The notes under the pieces: model-generated
Seen by the model: only the letters and a program-made list of their open reading frames with translations
What the model was told of the DNA's origin: nothing
The model's database searches: none
Program-made: the position numbers and the translations under genes
Shown here: positions 44,326 to 55,257 of the stretch, piece by piece
Numbering within the stretch: the first letter of the stretch is position 1
How the letters are laid out: each line of letters opens with the position of its first letter
Source: Diphasiastrum complanatum
Lineage: Eukaryota > Streptophyta > Lycopodiopsida > Lycopodiales > Lycopodiaceae
Reading direction: 5' to 3'
NCBI GenBank assembly: GCA_029204225.1
Contig: CM055102.1
Coordinates: 41,689,229 to 41,753,228, forward strand
Length of the DNA stretch: 64,000 nucleotides

Positions 44326-45135
44326 ATGGCAACTCTAAGTGAGAGTGTCCTTAATGAGTCGAGCAAACTGGAAGAAGCCGACAACTATGCATTTTGGAAA
44401 TTCAAACTGAAAAATATTTTGATGAAAAAGGAGCTATGAGAGATCGTGACAAGTAAAGAGACAAGGCCAGTGATTGAAAAAGACCAGAGGACATTTGACA
44501 GGAGAAAACCGAAAGCACAAAATGCCATCAACTTATCCGTTAGAGATGCAATTTTTTCCTACATTTCGGATTTAGAAGGACCAAAAGAAACATGAGATAC
44601 ATTGAAGGCATTGTTTGAGACCACAAACACATCTCGAGTGCTATTCTTGAAGACAAAGCTGCACACATTGCGGATGGATGATGGTGCAACTATTGCTAAT
44701 CACCTACTGAAGATCAAAGAGATTCGTGGCCAATTAGCAACAGTCGGAGAGCGAGTTCAAGATCGTGAGATTGTGCAATTGACATTGAATAGTTTGAGTG
44801 AGTCACATCAGATGTTTGTGACAAGTATAGACACACGAGAAAATCTTCCAACCTATGAAGAGTTAGGTGGATTGCTCTTATAGGAAGAACAATGCCAAGA
44901 GAACTTGAATCATCGCAACAGGGGATTTGATCAAGCTTTTCCAGTCAGAGGACGTGGTGACAGATTTGGTCGTGGAAGGTGGAAACTCAAATCGTGAATC
45001 ATTCCAACAATTTCAAGAACAATCCAATGATGGCCCAAATCGAGGCAATTGGAATTAAGGCTGAGGTCAAGGACGCGACTATTCTAGGCAAAATAAACTT
45101 GGAAATTGTAGGTATTGCAACAAATCTGGCCACTA
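44326..45135 (+). pseudogene. Copia-D gag, split in its zinc knuckle
   Basis: The ATG at 44326 gives MATLSESVLNESSKLEEADN, then YAFWKFKLKNILMKKEL and a TGA where Trp is usual. The body continues through ETTNTSRVLFLKTKLHTLRM, LLKIKEIRGQLATVGERV and TYEELGGLLL. After further stops the nucleocapsid knuckle begins CRYCNKSGH at about 45112 and is cut by Copia-B. The other part (..EHEC) lies at about 51300. Gag would assemble the particle; this copy is dead. Confidence 0.85.
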
Positions 45136-45817
45136 TGTTAAAAATTCACAATTCTAGCTTGACTAGTTGTGGTCATATGACTTGTAAATAGTTAGATGGT
45201 CATGATGTGGCTTGTCACACGTGCCAAATAGCATAGGATTCCATTCATAAGGATGTTCTCAAGTAGACCTAAGTGTTAGAACCTTTGGAATGAGTCCAAA
45301 TTATGCTTAGATACAAGGGAGAAAAAATAGGAGCTATTTTTGGTAATTTTTGCATTGTTGAGGGATCTCCAAGATTCCAACCCTAACTTGGTAGGGATGA
45401 AAGATCCACCAAAATTAGCATTAGGGATAGGTTTAGGGCTACTCATACCTGCCCAAAACCGTGATGGATCATGTATATATAGGTGATGATATCTCACCAA
45501 AATAAATCAAGCAATTTCATGATTTTTCTCTCATAATGGTGCAATTGCTCTCTATGTTCATAATTGTTTGAGTACTTGTGATTACTAATGATTATAGGAT
45601 TGAATGTAGGTCTGGTGTACAGTACTCAGACTGTGGGAGGCCGTACTTTCACACGTGTGAAGCCTTCTTCAAGGATTTGGGCCATTTAGTGAGGTTCAAG
45701 CATAGATTTTTGATGGATTTTGATGGTTCAACTTGTGCTAATCTTATGAAATCATAATCTATTGTTTCCCTCATCATTTCAAGTGTTTTAGGATCCTTAT
45801 TTGCTGTAATTTTTACA
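45136..45817 (+). repeat. Copia-B 5' LTR (682 bp)
   Basis: Starts TGTTAAAAATTC and ends TTTTTACA. A TATA-like GTATATATA lies at 45473-45481. The palindrome TTCACACGTGTGAA sits downstream of it at 45648-45661 and so would be in the transcript. AATAAA at about 45502 is on the same strand. Confidence 0.95.
45473..45481 (+). promoter_or_regulatory. Copia-B LTR TATA box
   Basis: ATGTATATATAGG is the only strong TATA-like sequence in the LTR, about 340 bp from its start. This gives a U3 of roughly 370 bp if transcription starts 30 bp further on. Confidence 0.6.
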
Positions 45818-45829
45818 TGGTATCAGAGC
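45818..45829 (+). promoter_or_regulatory. Copia-B primer-binding site
   Basis: TGGTATCAGAGC abuts the LTR with no gap. Confidence 0.95.
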
Positions 45830-46628
45830 CTAAAGGTTGAAATGAGCTAAATCCTTGGTTTGCATTCAATGTGATCACAATTTTTGATCTAAATCTTGTG
45901 TAGATTGGATCTTAGCATCTAGTATTGATTCTAGAACTCAAAGTGAGTCAAATACATTGGAGATTGGTGTTGTGTGACTTCATTTGCAGGTGTTTAGGTG
46001 TCTAAAACCAGAGGCAAAGTTGAATTCAATTCACATTACCAAGATAGCAAGTTTTGCTTGCTCCAAGCATTGATTTCTAAGCGAGTTTTGGAGGTGATTT
46101 CATAGAGAAGGCTTTCTAGCATTCAAGGAGAGGGAAGATCAGAGTTTTGGGGACTCTTCAAGGCTGTTCTAAGTTGTAGTAGGCACCTCCTAAAGTGATT
46201 TAGGTTCAGTCCAACCATTGCTTGACTTATGCACCAAATTAGATCAATTTTTCATCAATTTTGATCATTTTTTGCTTGTGATTGGATAGTAGATTGTGTT
46301 GCATCCTCATTAAGTTCCATTTAGATCTTTTACAAGTGATTTTGGAAGTATATTAGGTTGCTGAAATTCACTCTTGATCAGATCATTTGGAAGCTTTAAT
46401 GTTCTTTATAGAAAGAGGGGCAATTCTACTAGTATTGTCTACTTCAATCAAGCAAGTGCATTGTTTCTAGTATTCTATGATTTGATTTTGTTAGAGATCA
46501 TTCTTAGATATTTATAGGAAGTCTATTACTGATCTTTTCAGGTCCCTAAGAAGTGGGATAAGGTAGACCTTCAATCAAATCAATAGAAGTAACCTTCATT
46601 TGTGTCAAGTCCTTGATTAGGAGACTAG

Positions 46629-49600
46629 ATGGCATCTATAAATGCATATCTTTTGGATACTAATGAAAGGCTCAACAAAACTAACTATTCCATATGGAAA
46701 GTTAGAATGGAATCTATCATGATCATGCAAGATCTGATGGAAATTGTAAATGGTAAGGAGGGTGAACCTATTCATCCTCAAGAAAAAGCCAAATACATCA
46801 AGAGGTGCAATGTTGCACTACATTGCATAAAAATGAATGTTGCAAATGAACTCTTAAGAGAGGTAGGAGATTGCACTTCAGCTCAAGATGCTTGGGAGAC
46901 TTTGCAAAAGGTCTATGAATCCAAGAACCAAACTAGAATGTTAGCTTTGAAGAATCAAATCTATAGAATCTATCAAAAGAAAGGAGAGAGTGCACATACT
47001 TTTGTCCTAAGAGTAAAAGAATTGAACAAAGAGCTAGCCTTTATAGGTGAACCTATCAAGGATGAAGAGCTTGTTCAACTCATATTGAATGGACTAAGCT
47101 TTGAATTTGACAATTTGGTTCAGGGATATGCAATTATGGGTAAGCTACCCATACTTGAAGAACTCCAAGGCACGCTCATGGCCGAGGAATCAAGAAGGAG
47201 CCAAATGCAAGAGAGGATGGATAGGCTTTCCATCCAAGGTGGAGATGACCAAGCTCTCTTCACCAAAGGCAAAGGCAAGTCCAAAGGCAAAGGATCAACA
47301 TTCAAGAAGTATACAAAGCTTGAGGATCAAGAAGGACCCCCAAAGGCATCTCCATCAACCACCAAAGTCAAGAAGGACAAATCAAAGGTGAAGTGCTACT
47401 ATTGTAGCAAGATGGGGCATTATGCCTCGGAATGCTTCAAGAGGAAGCAAGATCAAAGCCAAGCCAACATGAGCAAAGAGGAGGAGGAGGAGAGTTCACA
47501 TGAGGACTCTCTCATGATGTCCATATTTTCTTCAACAAGCTTCAAAGGAGAAGATCCTTGGTGGATTGACTCGGGTGCTAGTTCACACATGACTAGTAAA
47601 AGGGAGTTTTTCTCTTCTCTCTTATCTTATGATGGACCTATAAAGCCTATCTATACAGAAAATGATGAAGCTTGTAAGATTGAAGGAGTTGGTAGCATTC
47701 TCCTTTGCTTAGGATCTTCCAAAAAGATCAACATAGAAGGTGTTTTGTACATTCCTACAATAACAAAGAATCTACTAAGTGTTGGCCAAATGGTAGACAA
47801 TGGTTTCAATGTTGACTTTGCTTCAAATGAATGTTTCATCAAGAAGAAGGGTAAGATAGTGGCTAAGGGCACTAGACTTGGCAAACTTTATAAGCTGGAT
47901 GCATTTGTGGATACTAATGTTGTCATGTTGGCCGAGAAGAGCAAGATATCTACCTTTACTTTATGGCACAAAAGACTTGGACATGTCAACTCGGGTTCCA
48001 TGGAGGCTATGATCAAGGAGGAGTATGCTTTAGGCCTACCAAGGTCTATTGGGAAGGAAGACAAGGTTTGTGAAGCTTGTGCCTTATCCAAGGCACATAA
48101 GAAGGTGTTTCCTAACTCCATCACAAAGTCATCTCATCCTCTTGAACTCATACACTCGGATGTGCACATTGCTAGCACCAAATCTAATGGAGGTTCATCC
48201 ATGTTTTTAACCTTCATTGATGACTACTCAAGATATTGTTGGGTGTTCTTACTTTCCTTCAAGTCTCAAGTATTTGATACTTTTGTAAAGTTCAAGTTGT
48301 TTGTGGAAAAGCATCATAATCATAGCATCAAGATTCTTAGAAGTGACAATGGTGGAGAATTCATCTCCAATGAGTTCAAGGCCTTTTGTGAGGAGGAAGG
48401 GATCAAGAAAGAGACTTCTTGTCCTTACACTCCTCAACAAAATGGAGTTGCTGAAAGAAGGAATAGAACATTATGTGAATGTTCTAAGGCTTTAAGATTA
48501 GATGCTTGTTTGCCCAAATCCTTTTGGGGTGAGTCTCTTGTATGTGCAAACTACTTGATGAATAGGGTGTCTTGCAAAGCAATTGAAGGCAAAACTCCAT
48601 ATGAGATGTTGTATGGAAAGAAACCCAATCTTAATCACTTGAAAGTTTTTGGGTGTATATGTTATGTGCATGTGCCATTGGAAACAAGAACCAAGGAGGA
48701 TCCATCTTCCACAAGAGGGATCATGCTTGGATATGCAAGCTCAAGCAAGGGCTACAAAGTCTATCTCCCATCCTTGAACAAATTTGTTGTTTCAACGGAT
48801 GTCATCTTTGATGAACATCATATGCATATGATTGAAGAAGGCTCAAGTGCTCCAACAATCAAGAAGAAGATGGCCGAGGAGCAAGATCTTGGTTTTGAGG
48901 AGGAGCTCATGGAGGAGCAAGCACCAAACCCACCTATCACACCAAGGAGATCTTCAAGGGCAAAAGTGGAGCCATCAAGGCTCACATATCAAGGCAAAGG
49001 ACAGAAAGTTGAGGGTATCTCATCCACTTCTTATGCTTTATCTAGTTTTGAAGAACCGTCTAATGTTGAAGATGCATTGAACTCCAAAGAATGGTATAAA
49101 GCTATGTTGGATGAGTATGATGCCTTGATTGAGAATGAAACTTGGTTGCTTGTTGAGAGACCTCAAAGGAATGTAATAGGATGCAAGTGGGTCTTCAAGC
49201 TTAAGTTGAATGCAAATGGGAGTGTTAACAAACATAAAGCAAGATTAGTTGCAAAAGGTTATGCTCAAGAGAGAGGGATAGACTATGAGGAAACTTTTGC
49301 ACCCGTGGCCAAGATGGTCACAATAAGACTAATCATTGCACTTGCATCACATTTTGGATGGATTCTATGTCAAATGGATGTCTCTAATGCTTTTTTGAAT
49401 GGTTTTTTGGAAGAGGATATCTATATGGAGCAGCCACAAGGGTTCATCAAGCATGGAATGGAGAACAAAGTATGCCATCTCCAAAGAAGCATCTATGGCT
49501 TGAAGCAAGCCTCGAGATCTTGGAATTCAAGACTACATTGCTATCTTATTTCACTTTCTTTTGTTCAAAGTGAATATGATCCCACTCTTTACATTAAGTT

Positions 49601-50597
49601 TGATGATGTTGGTATTGTACTTTTACTCATTTATGTAGATGACATCATCATTAGTGGAAATAGTGTTGATGGTATTGAAAAAATCAAGATAGATCTATCC
49701 TTAGAGTTCAAGATGGTAGATCTAGGGTGTCTTCACTTCATCTTAGGCATAGAAGTACTTAGAGGGTCTGATTTTATCTTTATAAGTCAAGTAAACTATG
49801 CTCAAAGTCTTTTGAAGAAGTTTAAGATGGAAGTATGCAAAAGTGTTGACACACCAATGGAGCAAGATGTAAAAGTGCCAAATGAAGATGATGAAAGATC
49901 CTTCATGGACATCACTTTGTTTAGGCAACTTATAGGTTCCTTAATGTGGATCACTATAACTAGACCAGATCTTAGCTTTAGTGTATGTAGGTTGAGCCAA
50001 TCCATGCAAAAGCCATTGAATATCCATTGGAAAAAGGCTAAGAGGATTCTAAGATACATCTCGGGTACATTGGATTTTGGGATTCTATATAGAGGAGATG
50101 TGATTAACCTTCATGCATTTAGTGATTCAGATTTTGCAGGGGACAAGAGGGATAGGAAATCAACAAGTGCCTATTCAACTTTCATAGGAGAAGGTGTGGT
50201 TTCATGGCTTTCAAAAAAGCAAGAAACTATATCTCTATCTTCAACCGAGGCCGAGTACAAAGCTTTGACAACCACTACAAAGGAGGTACTTTGGATCAAG
50301 AGATTATTGGTGGAACTAAAGATCATGGATTCAGAGGAGGCACCAATCATCTACAATGACAATATATCAGCCCAACACCTTGCATCTAACCCAATCTTCC
50401 ATGCAAGATCTAAGCACATTGAGATATGCCATCACTTTGTGAGAGAAATGGTGCAAGCCAAGGAGATTGCTTTGGAGCATGTTCCAAGCAATGAATGTGT
50501 AGCTGATCTACTTACTAAACCACTTCAAAAGACACCTTTTATGAAGTTCAGATCATCACTTGGATTGATTAGTAAAGCAATGATTGAACCAAGCTAG
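46629..50597 (+). CDS. Copia-B gag-pol polyprotein (1322 aa, intact)
   Basis: One frame encodes everything needed for copy-and-paste movement. Gag occupies about residues 1-250, with MASINAYLLDTNERLNKTNY and a single knuckle at 256, CYYCSKMGHYASEC. The protease WWIDSGASSHMT has its catalytic Asp at 314. The pre-integrase motif LWHKRLGHVN follows. The integrase core has Asp 511 (HSDVH), Asp 573 (RSDNGGEF) and Glu 609 (VAERRN), a perfect D-x35-E. Reverse transcriptase has YVDD at 1002-1005. RNase H has SDSDFAGD (Asp 1166, 1168) and STEAEY (Glu 1207). The length is normal for plant copia. The start is the first ATG after the leader and gives the usual gag opening. The frame stops at a TAG 14 bases before the 3' LTR. 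Confidence 0.97.
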   Translation: MASINAYLLDTNERLNKTNYSIWKVRMESIMIMQDLMEIVNGKEGEPIHPQEKAKYIKRCNVALHCIKMNVANELLREVGDCTSAQDAWETLQKVYESKNQTRMLALKNQIYRIYQKKGESAHTFVLRVKELNKELAFIGEPIKDEELVQLILNGLSFEFDNLVQGYAIMGKLPILEELQGTLMAEESRRSQMQERMDRLSIQGGDDQALFTKGKGKSKGKGSTFKKYTKLEDQEGPPKASPSTTKVKKDKSKVKCYYCSKMGHYASECFKRKQDQSQANMSKEEEEESSHEDSLMMSIFSSTSFKGEDPWWIDSGASSHMTSKREFFSSLLSYDGPIKPIYTENDEACKIEGVGSILLCLGSSKKINIEGVLYIPTITKNLLSVGQMVDNGFNVDFASNECFIKKKGKIVAKGTRLGKLYKLDAFVDTNVVMLAEKSKISTFTLWHKRLGHVNSGSMEAMIKEEYALGLPRSIGKEDKVCEACALSKAHKKVFPNSITKSSHPLELIHSDVHIASTKSNGGSSMFLTFIDDYSRYCWVFLLSFKSQVFDTFVKFKLFVEKHHNHSIKILRSDNGGEFISNEFKAFCEEEGIKKETSCPYTPQQNGVAERRNRTLCECSKALRLDACLPKSFWGESLVCANYLMNRVSCKAIEGKTPYEMLYGKKPNLNHLKVFGCICYVHVPLETRTKEDPSSTRGIMLGYASSSKGYKVYLPSLNKFVVSTDVIFDEHHMHMIEEGSSAPTIKKKMAEEQDLGFEEELMEEQAPNPPITPRRSSRAKVEPSRLTYQGKGQKVEGISSTSYALSSFEEPSNVEDALNSKEWYKAMLDEYDALIENETWLLVERPQRNVIGCKWVFKLKLNANGSVNKHKARLVAKGYAQERGIDYEETFAPVAKMVTIRLIIALASHFGWILCQMDVSNAFLNGFLEEDIYMEQPQGFIKHGMENKVCHLQRSIYGLKQASRSWNSRLHCYLISLSFVQSEYDPTLYIKFDDVGIVLLLIYVDDIIISGNSVDGIEKIKIDLSLEFKMVDLGCLHFILGIEVLRGSDFIFISQVNYAQSLLKKFKMEVCKSVDTPMEQDVKVPNEDDERSFMDITLFRQLIGSLMWITITRPDLSFSVCRLSQSMQKPLNIHWKKAKRILRYISGTLDFGILYRGDVINLHAFSDSDFAGDKRDRKSTSAYSTFIGEGVVSWLSKKQETISLSSTEAEYKALTTTTKEVLWIKRLLVELKIMDSEEAPIIYNDNISAQHLASNPIFHARSKHIEICHHFVREMVQAKEIALEHVPSNECVADLLTKPLQKTPFMKFRSSLGLISKAMIEPS

Positions 50598-50611
50598 ATA
50601 GTGAGGAGGAG
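50598..50611 (+). other. Copia-B polypurine tract
   Basis: ATAGTGAGGAGGAG immediately precedes the 3' LTR and follows the pol stop codon. It has the same GAGGAG ending as Copia-F (AGGAGGAG), and Copia-A (AAGGAG) is similar. Confidence 0.85.
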
Positions 50612-51293
50612 TGTTAAAAATTCACAATTCTAGCTTGACTAGTTTTGGTCATATGACTTGTAAATAGTTAGATGGTCATGATGTGGCTTGTCACACGTGC
50701 CAAATAGCATAGGATTCCATTCATAAGGATGTTCTCAAGTAGACCTAAGTGTTAGAACCTTTGGAATGAGTCCAAATTATGCTTAGATACAAGGGAGAAA
50801 AAATAGGAGCTATTTTTGGTAATTTTTGCATTGTTGAGGGATCTCCAAGATTCCAACCCTAACTTGGTAGGGATGAAAGATCCACCAAAATTAGCATTAG
50901 GGATAGGTTTAGGGCTACTCATACCTGCCCAAAACCGTGATGGATCATGTATATATAGGTGATGATATCTCACCAAAATAAATCAAGCAATTTCATGATT
51001 TTTCTCTCATAATGGTGCAATTGCTCTCTATGTTCATAATTGTTTGAGTACTTGTGATTACTAATGATTATAGGATTGAATGTAGGTCTGGTGTACAGTA
51101 CTCAGACTGTGGGAGGCCGTACTTTCACACGTGTGAAGCCTTCTTCAAGGATTTGGGCCATTTAGTGAGGTTCAAGCATAGATTTTTGATGGATTTTGAT
51201 GGTTCAACTTGTGCTAATCTTATGAAATCATAATCTATTGTTTCCCTCATCATTTCAAGTGTTTTAGGATCCTTATTTGCTGTAATTTTTACA
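50612..51293 (+). repeat. Copia-B 3' LTR (682 bp)
   Basis: Same length and ends as the 5' LTR and almost identical to it. It carries the same TTCACACGTGTGAA palindrome at 51124-51137. Confidence 0.95.
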
Positions 51294-52379
51294 ACTAGGA
51301 GCATGAATGCTTCAAGAAACAGAAGGAGATGGAACAAAGAAAAGATAAATGGCAAGCGAGAAATTATGCTGTTCAATATCAATTTGATGACTATTATTAT
51401 GAAGACAATTATACTGATCAACATCAATACGATGATGATCAATATGAAGATGATACAGGTGAGAGTTCAAAATTGTTCATTACAGCATTAATGACAAGTG
51501 ATGAAGCCAAGGATAGCTGGTACATTGATAGTGGTGCATCCAAGCACATGACTTCAAGGAAAGAGTGGTTTTCAGAACTCAAGAAAACTGACAATGGTGA
51601 TGAAGTTGGACAAGCTGATGGCAAATTGCTATCTGTTAAAGGAGTTGGAGTGGTACCAGTGAAGTTAGCCAACGGGAAGATAAAGCATATAAGCAATGTG
51701 CAATATGTTCCTGGCTTAGATAACGATCTACTATCTGTTGGGATGATGGCTGATCAACAACTCAAGGTTGAGTTTGACAGTGACAAATGTCTTATCAAAG
51801 ACATCAAGAATCACTACAAAGTGATTGCTACAGGAGCTAGAGTCAACGGGAATCGACTCTACAAATTGAATGCGAGATCTTTTACTCAAGCTATGGTAAG
51901 CACTGTTGAGAGTCGAAGTGATCTTTGGCATCAAAGGTTTGGTCATATCAGTGCTCAAAGCTTGCAAATCTCTAAAAGAGGTAATCTAGTTATTAGATTG
52001 CCTGATATCTCTTTTGAAGGAAAAATTTGTGAGGGTTGCATTTTGGGAAAACAGCATAGAGAAAGATTTCCCAAAGATGGAGCAAGAAGAGCCAATGGCA
52101 TTCTTGATCTTGTTCATAGTGATCTATGTGGACCAATACAAACTAGGTCCATTAGTGGTTGTTACTATTTCATCACATTCATTGATGATTATAGTAGACA
52201 TATCTGGATTTATTTCATAAGCAAGAAATTTGATGCTTTTGCCAAGTTTAGAGAGTTCAAGGCTCTAGTTGAGAAACAAACAGGTTGTTATATTAAGACC
52301 CTCAGATCAGATGGTGGCGATGAGTATTTTTCAACAGAGTTTATAAATTTTTGCAAGGATCATTTCATTATGGAAGAGT
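51294..52379 (+). pseudogene. Copia-D knuckle end, protease and partial integrase
   Basis: The frame resumes with EHECFKKQKEMEQRK after a TAG at the knuckle. A Tyr- and Asp-rich stretch (51380-51460) follows, then protease WYIDSGASKHMTSRKEWF, LQYVPGLDNDLLSVG-like sequence and DLWHQRFGHISAQSL. The integrase starts CEGCILGKQHRERFPKDGAR and has VHSDLCGP, FIDDYSRHIWIYF and RSDGGDEYFS, where the usual is RSDNGGEY: the residue after the catalytic Asp is changed and an Asp is inserted in the GGE. It stops at FCKDH, before the catalytic Glu, where a minus-strand LTR begins. 51329-52381 is open for 350 codons. Confidence 0.87.
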
Positions 52380-53055
52380 GAAACCAACATCTAGCTCTCG
52401 AGTAGAGAGAGAAAATCCTTGAAGCCTCAATTAGAGAGAGAATATACAAAGAGTTCTCAAGCCAAAACTTGATTACCTCTCAAAAAGATTGAAATGACAA
52501 TGTGAGTCCACATCCATATAGTGGTAGCTCGAGTTCTTACTCAATTAGGCATGTGGTGACCCCTAATTATCATTGGATCAATGATTGCACCTCATAATTA
52601 CCTCAGTAAAGACCACTAGGAAAAACTCCTAAAATAAGGATAGGAAACACAACAGGAGACATGTAGGAGCAAAACCTCCCAACCAATCCTGAATGCCATG
52701 TGAAAGCAAGAGGAGAAGAGAGCAACTGGTAGCCTAAACCCAAGTTGTCGATGAAAGAATACCTACCTCATTATATAGAGAGAAAATTCATTTGCATGAA
52801 CCCATGCAATCCCCATGTAGGTCAACTATAAATAGGTCACATCTCTTCATGCAATCCTCCTGCCTATATCTGTCACACATACATGCACTACTCCATATGT
52901 CTCAATTAGAGTGTCTGGGTCCTCTCAAAGTCATTAGTCACAAAAAGGCCTCGACATGGAATTAAATCTCGACGTGACCAATAATCTCGAACACTAGAGG
53001 GCCGGTCTACCATATTAGGGCTATTCCATGTCCTTAGCTGAATATGGCCGTAACA
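52380..53055 (-). repeat. Probable LTR of minus-strand Gypsy-2
   Basis: In element orientation it starts TGTTACGGCCATATTC after the purine tract AAGGGAGGAAGAA, with a chromodomain-like protein end just upstream. The far edge is set at 52380, where Copia-D integrase stops. A plus-strand TATAAATAGG at about 52826 is in the wrong orientation for this element and may be chance. No second copy is seen. Confidence 0.6.
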
Positions 53056-53069
53056 TTCTTCCTCCCTTA

Positions 53070-53260
53070 AACTGGTTCTATCCTCATAACGAGAAAGAGA
53101 AGACATGAAATTATTCCTTATGCTTTCAACTTTTATCCATGAATCATTATCCTTAGTTTGATCTTTCCATCTGAATAAATACTGAGAGATGCAACAATTC
53201 TTCAATTGCTTGTCTCTATACAGGAGTAATAACTCAAAATCCAAAGATGCACTAAGCTAT
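53070..53260 (-). pseudogene. Gypsy-2 chromodomain-like C-terminus
   Basis: The minus strand reads LLLYRDKQLKNCCISQYLFR followed by WKDQTKDNDSWIKVESI. This matches the chromodomain-type tail of gypsy integrases (YLV.W......TW) that guides insertion into heterochromatin. It runs directly into the polypurine tract. Integrase proper is not recognisable upstream. Confidence 0.68.
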
Positions 53261-54000
53261 AAAAATTCCAAACGGGTTGATCTTCTCCAGATAAAAGCTT
53301 ATCACCTTCATGTCATCCAAATTACATGAACCACTGGGTGAATTAACTCTTTATTTCTAAGATCAAGTCCAAAAACTAAAGAAAATTCATTTTTCATTTA
53401 GCGGGCTTTAGTGTTACTTCGTTAAAGTGGTCATTTTGATGCAACTAATGAAACTATATAAATAGAAAATCCAAAATTTGGATTGCGGTAGTCTATTACT
53501 GTATTCGACAAAAAATCCTTGAATCGAATAAAGAATACTTTTATTTAATAACAATACTTGTTCCATTAGTTCTACAAAATTCAACTTTAACAAGTATTTT
53601 ACTCAAAGCTTTTAGTTGCCATTCTTTAAGGACCAAAATCACTGAGAATATAACGACAACCCCATTGGTTAGAGGAAAACAAAAAATCATATGGATTTAA
53701 ATAATCCATAAGCCCAATTTAACTGATTTCATCGGGAGTAATCTTACGTCAAAGTTAACCAATAAAAGGCATAGTACCTGGAAATCAAAATTTCCGTTAC
53801 TGGGTACTTTCTTGGGACCCATTCCGTGAAGAACTACAAATTTGTCGTTCATTCTAATTTGGATCTAAAATCATAAATTTGTTGTTAGAATCAACACAAC
53901 TACAAACTTATGCCTTCATCTCCATTCTCAAATGGAGATATCGGTAAATTCATCCTCAAGGTCAGATTAAGTAGATTTCTCAGAAACCACCTTTTCGAAC
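53261..54000. other. Unassigned AT-rich region inside gypsy remnants
   Basis: No domain recognised on either strand. It probably holds unreadable gypsy sequence, since it lies between the Gypsy-2 tail and the Gypsy-3 linker. Confidence 0.3.
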
Positions 54001-54231
54001 TTGACGAAACGCGAACAAACCAGTGAATCTTCTTCATTTGATGGGCCAGCTAAGACCGTTTCACTAAATTTAAAAGATCCAGATGAAACCAATGATAGAT
54101 TCGTCCATATAGGAGCCCATCTTGATAGACGTCAGTGTAGAAACTTAGAAAAGCTCTTACGAAAATATCGTGATGTCTATAAAAGCATGAGAGATGGAGG
54201 AAAAGTGATAGAGAGAAAGGACATTCATTAA
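54001..54231 (+). pseudogene. Gypsy-3 linker before reverse transcriptase
   Basis: The frame contains DRFVHIGAHLDRRQCRNLEK and LLRKYRDVYKSM. This is the conserved stretch (..V.IG..L.......L...L....DVFA) between protease and reverse transcriptase in plant gypsy elements. The polymerase itself does not follow; the sequence changes character at about 54235. Confidence 0.6.
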
Positions 54232-55257
54232 TCCATTTCACAAGAGAACCAATCTGCTTTATTGAAATGAAGATATGTACATGTGTAGGAAACTCGAGTT
54301 GGTCCCTTTTTATAGTAGAGAGGAGGACCCTGGCCTCTGAATCCTATTGATCCATTTCTGCATCCCTAATTATTCAAATTTAAAAAAGAGTGGGAACCAT
54401 CCAAAATTGGAGGGGAACCCAACTTTATCTACTAACTTGACATTTAGGCCCTGCGAGATTGAAAGTCCCGCAAAAAGGCCTAAAGTCCTTTTATTGACTT
54501 TCAACTAATCAAATCTCTATGTGATCATCAGGTTGGACTTACACACGTAGGGTGCCAAATCCCTCTCACTTATTAACTAGGGTTAGGATTGCCTTGGGAT
54601 CTGCAAATCATCCAACATCTACAAAAGATTTGTCATGGAGACTTTGAGCGAAGGAAATATCATCACTCTATGTAAGCATCTCATTCACTCGATGTTTTTG
54701 GAAATAAATGTCCAATCAGAATATTAATTGTTATTTCCAATGATGATCAATCAAAGCATATTAGTCCCTAAATTGGGAATTGATCATGACAATGATTTTT
54801 TCATATGGGGTCTTAACACTTCAAATTCAAGATTAATGGGGATCATCGAAGCATTTGGATTGAGCAACAAAGTGACTATCAAACAACATGACAAAATCTT
54901 CAGACCAGCACAACTAGATGCAATGCTAAAATATGATTCTAAAGGAATTGGATAGATCATCCAATTTATTACGATGTCGAAGAAGAAAACAAATGAGGAT
55001 GTTGCAATTTAATTGTCAAAAAACAATATGGTGTTTCATCCATCTCTTCTTCGACCATCTTTTCTCCCTCATGGGAACAAGGATTACAGTCTGAAGCTAA
55101 CAAAATGGATTTAATTCGACAGCTTTGGATTTGTAATGAGACAATAATTTTGTGGTCGACACATCCTCATCAATCCTGACTACTTAACCAAGGCGATCCA
55201 GCTGATCAGACAAGCGTCTTCATTTTTTGAGGACAAAAATGTTTAAGTACGGGGAGT
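54232..55257 (+). other. Unassigned interior of Gypsy-3
   Basis: A 75-codon frame at 54728-54955 (MLFPMMINQSILVPKLGIDH) is not recognised. The last part has a purine-rich GTACGGGGAG immediately before an LTR-like start. No integrase or RNase H is visible, so the element has lost most of its core. Confidence 0.35.

Larger units (their letters stand above)
45136..51293 (+). mobile_element. Copia-B: intact, apparently young Ty1/copia element
   Basis: The element is 6158 bp with two 682-bp LTRs, a perfect primer-binding site, a 0.8-kb leader, one uninterrupted gag-pol frame and a polypurine tract. By eye the LTRs differ at about one base (GTTGTGG versus GTTTTGG near the start). ACTA flanks both ends (45132-45135 and 51294-51297). 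It is inserted in the Copia-D gag knuckle. Nothing visible prevents activity: all catalytic motifs and signals are present. This is the youngest-looking insertion in the window. Confidence 0.95.

Noticed and set aside
45276-45500. 74-codon minus-strand frame identical at 50752-50976
   Set aside because: Identity is explained by the two near-identical Copia-B LTRs; there is no protein motif.
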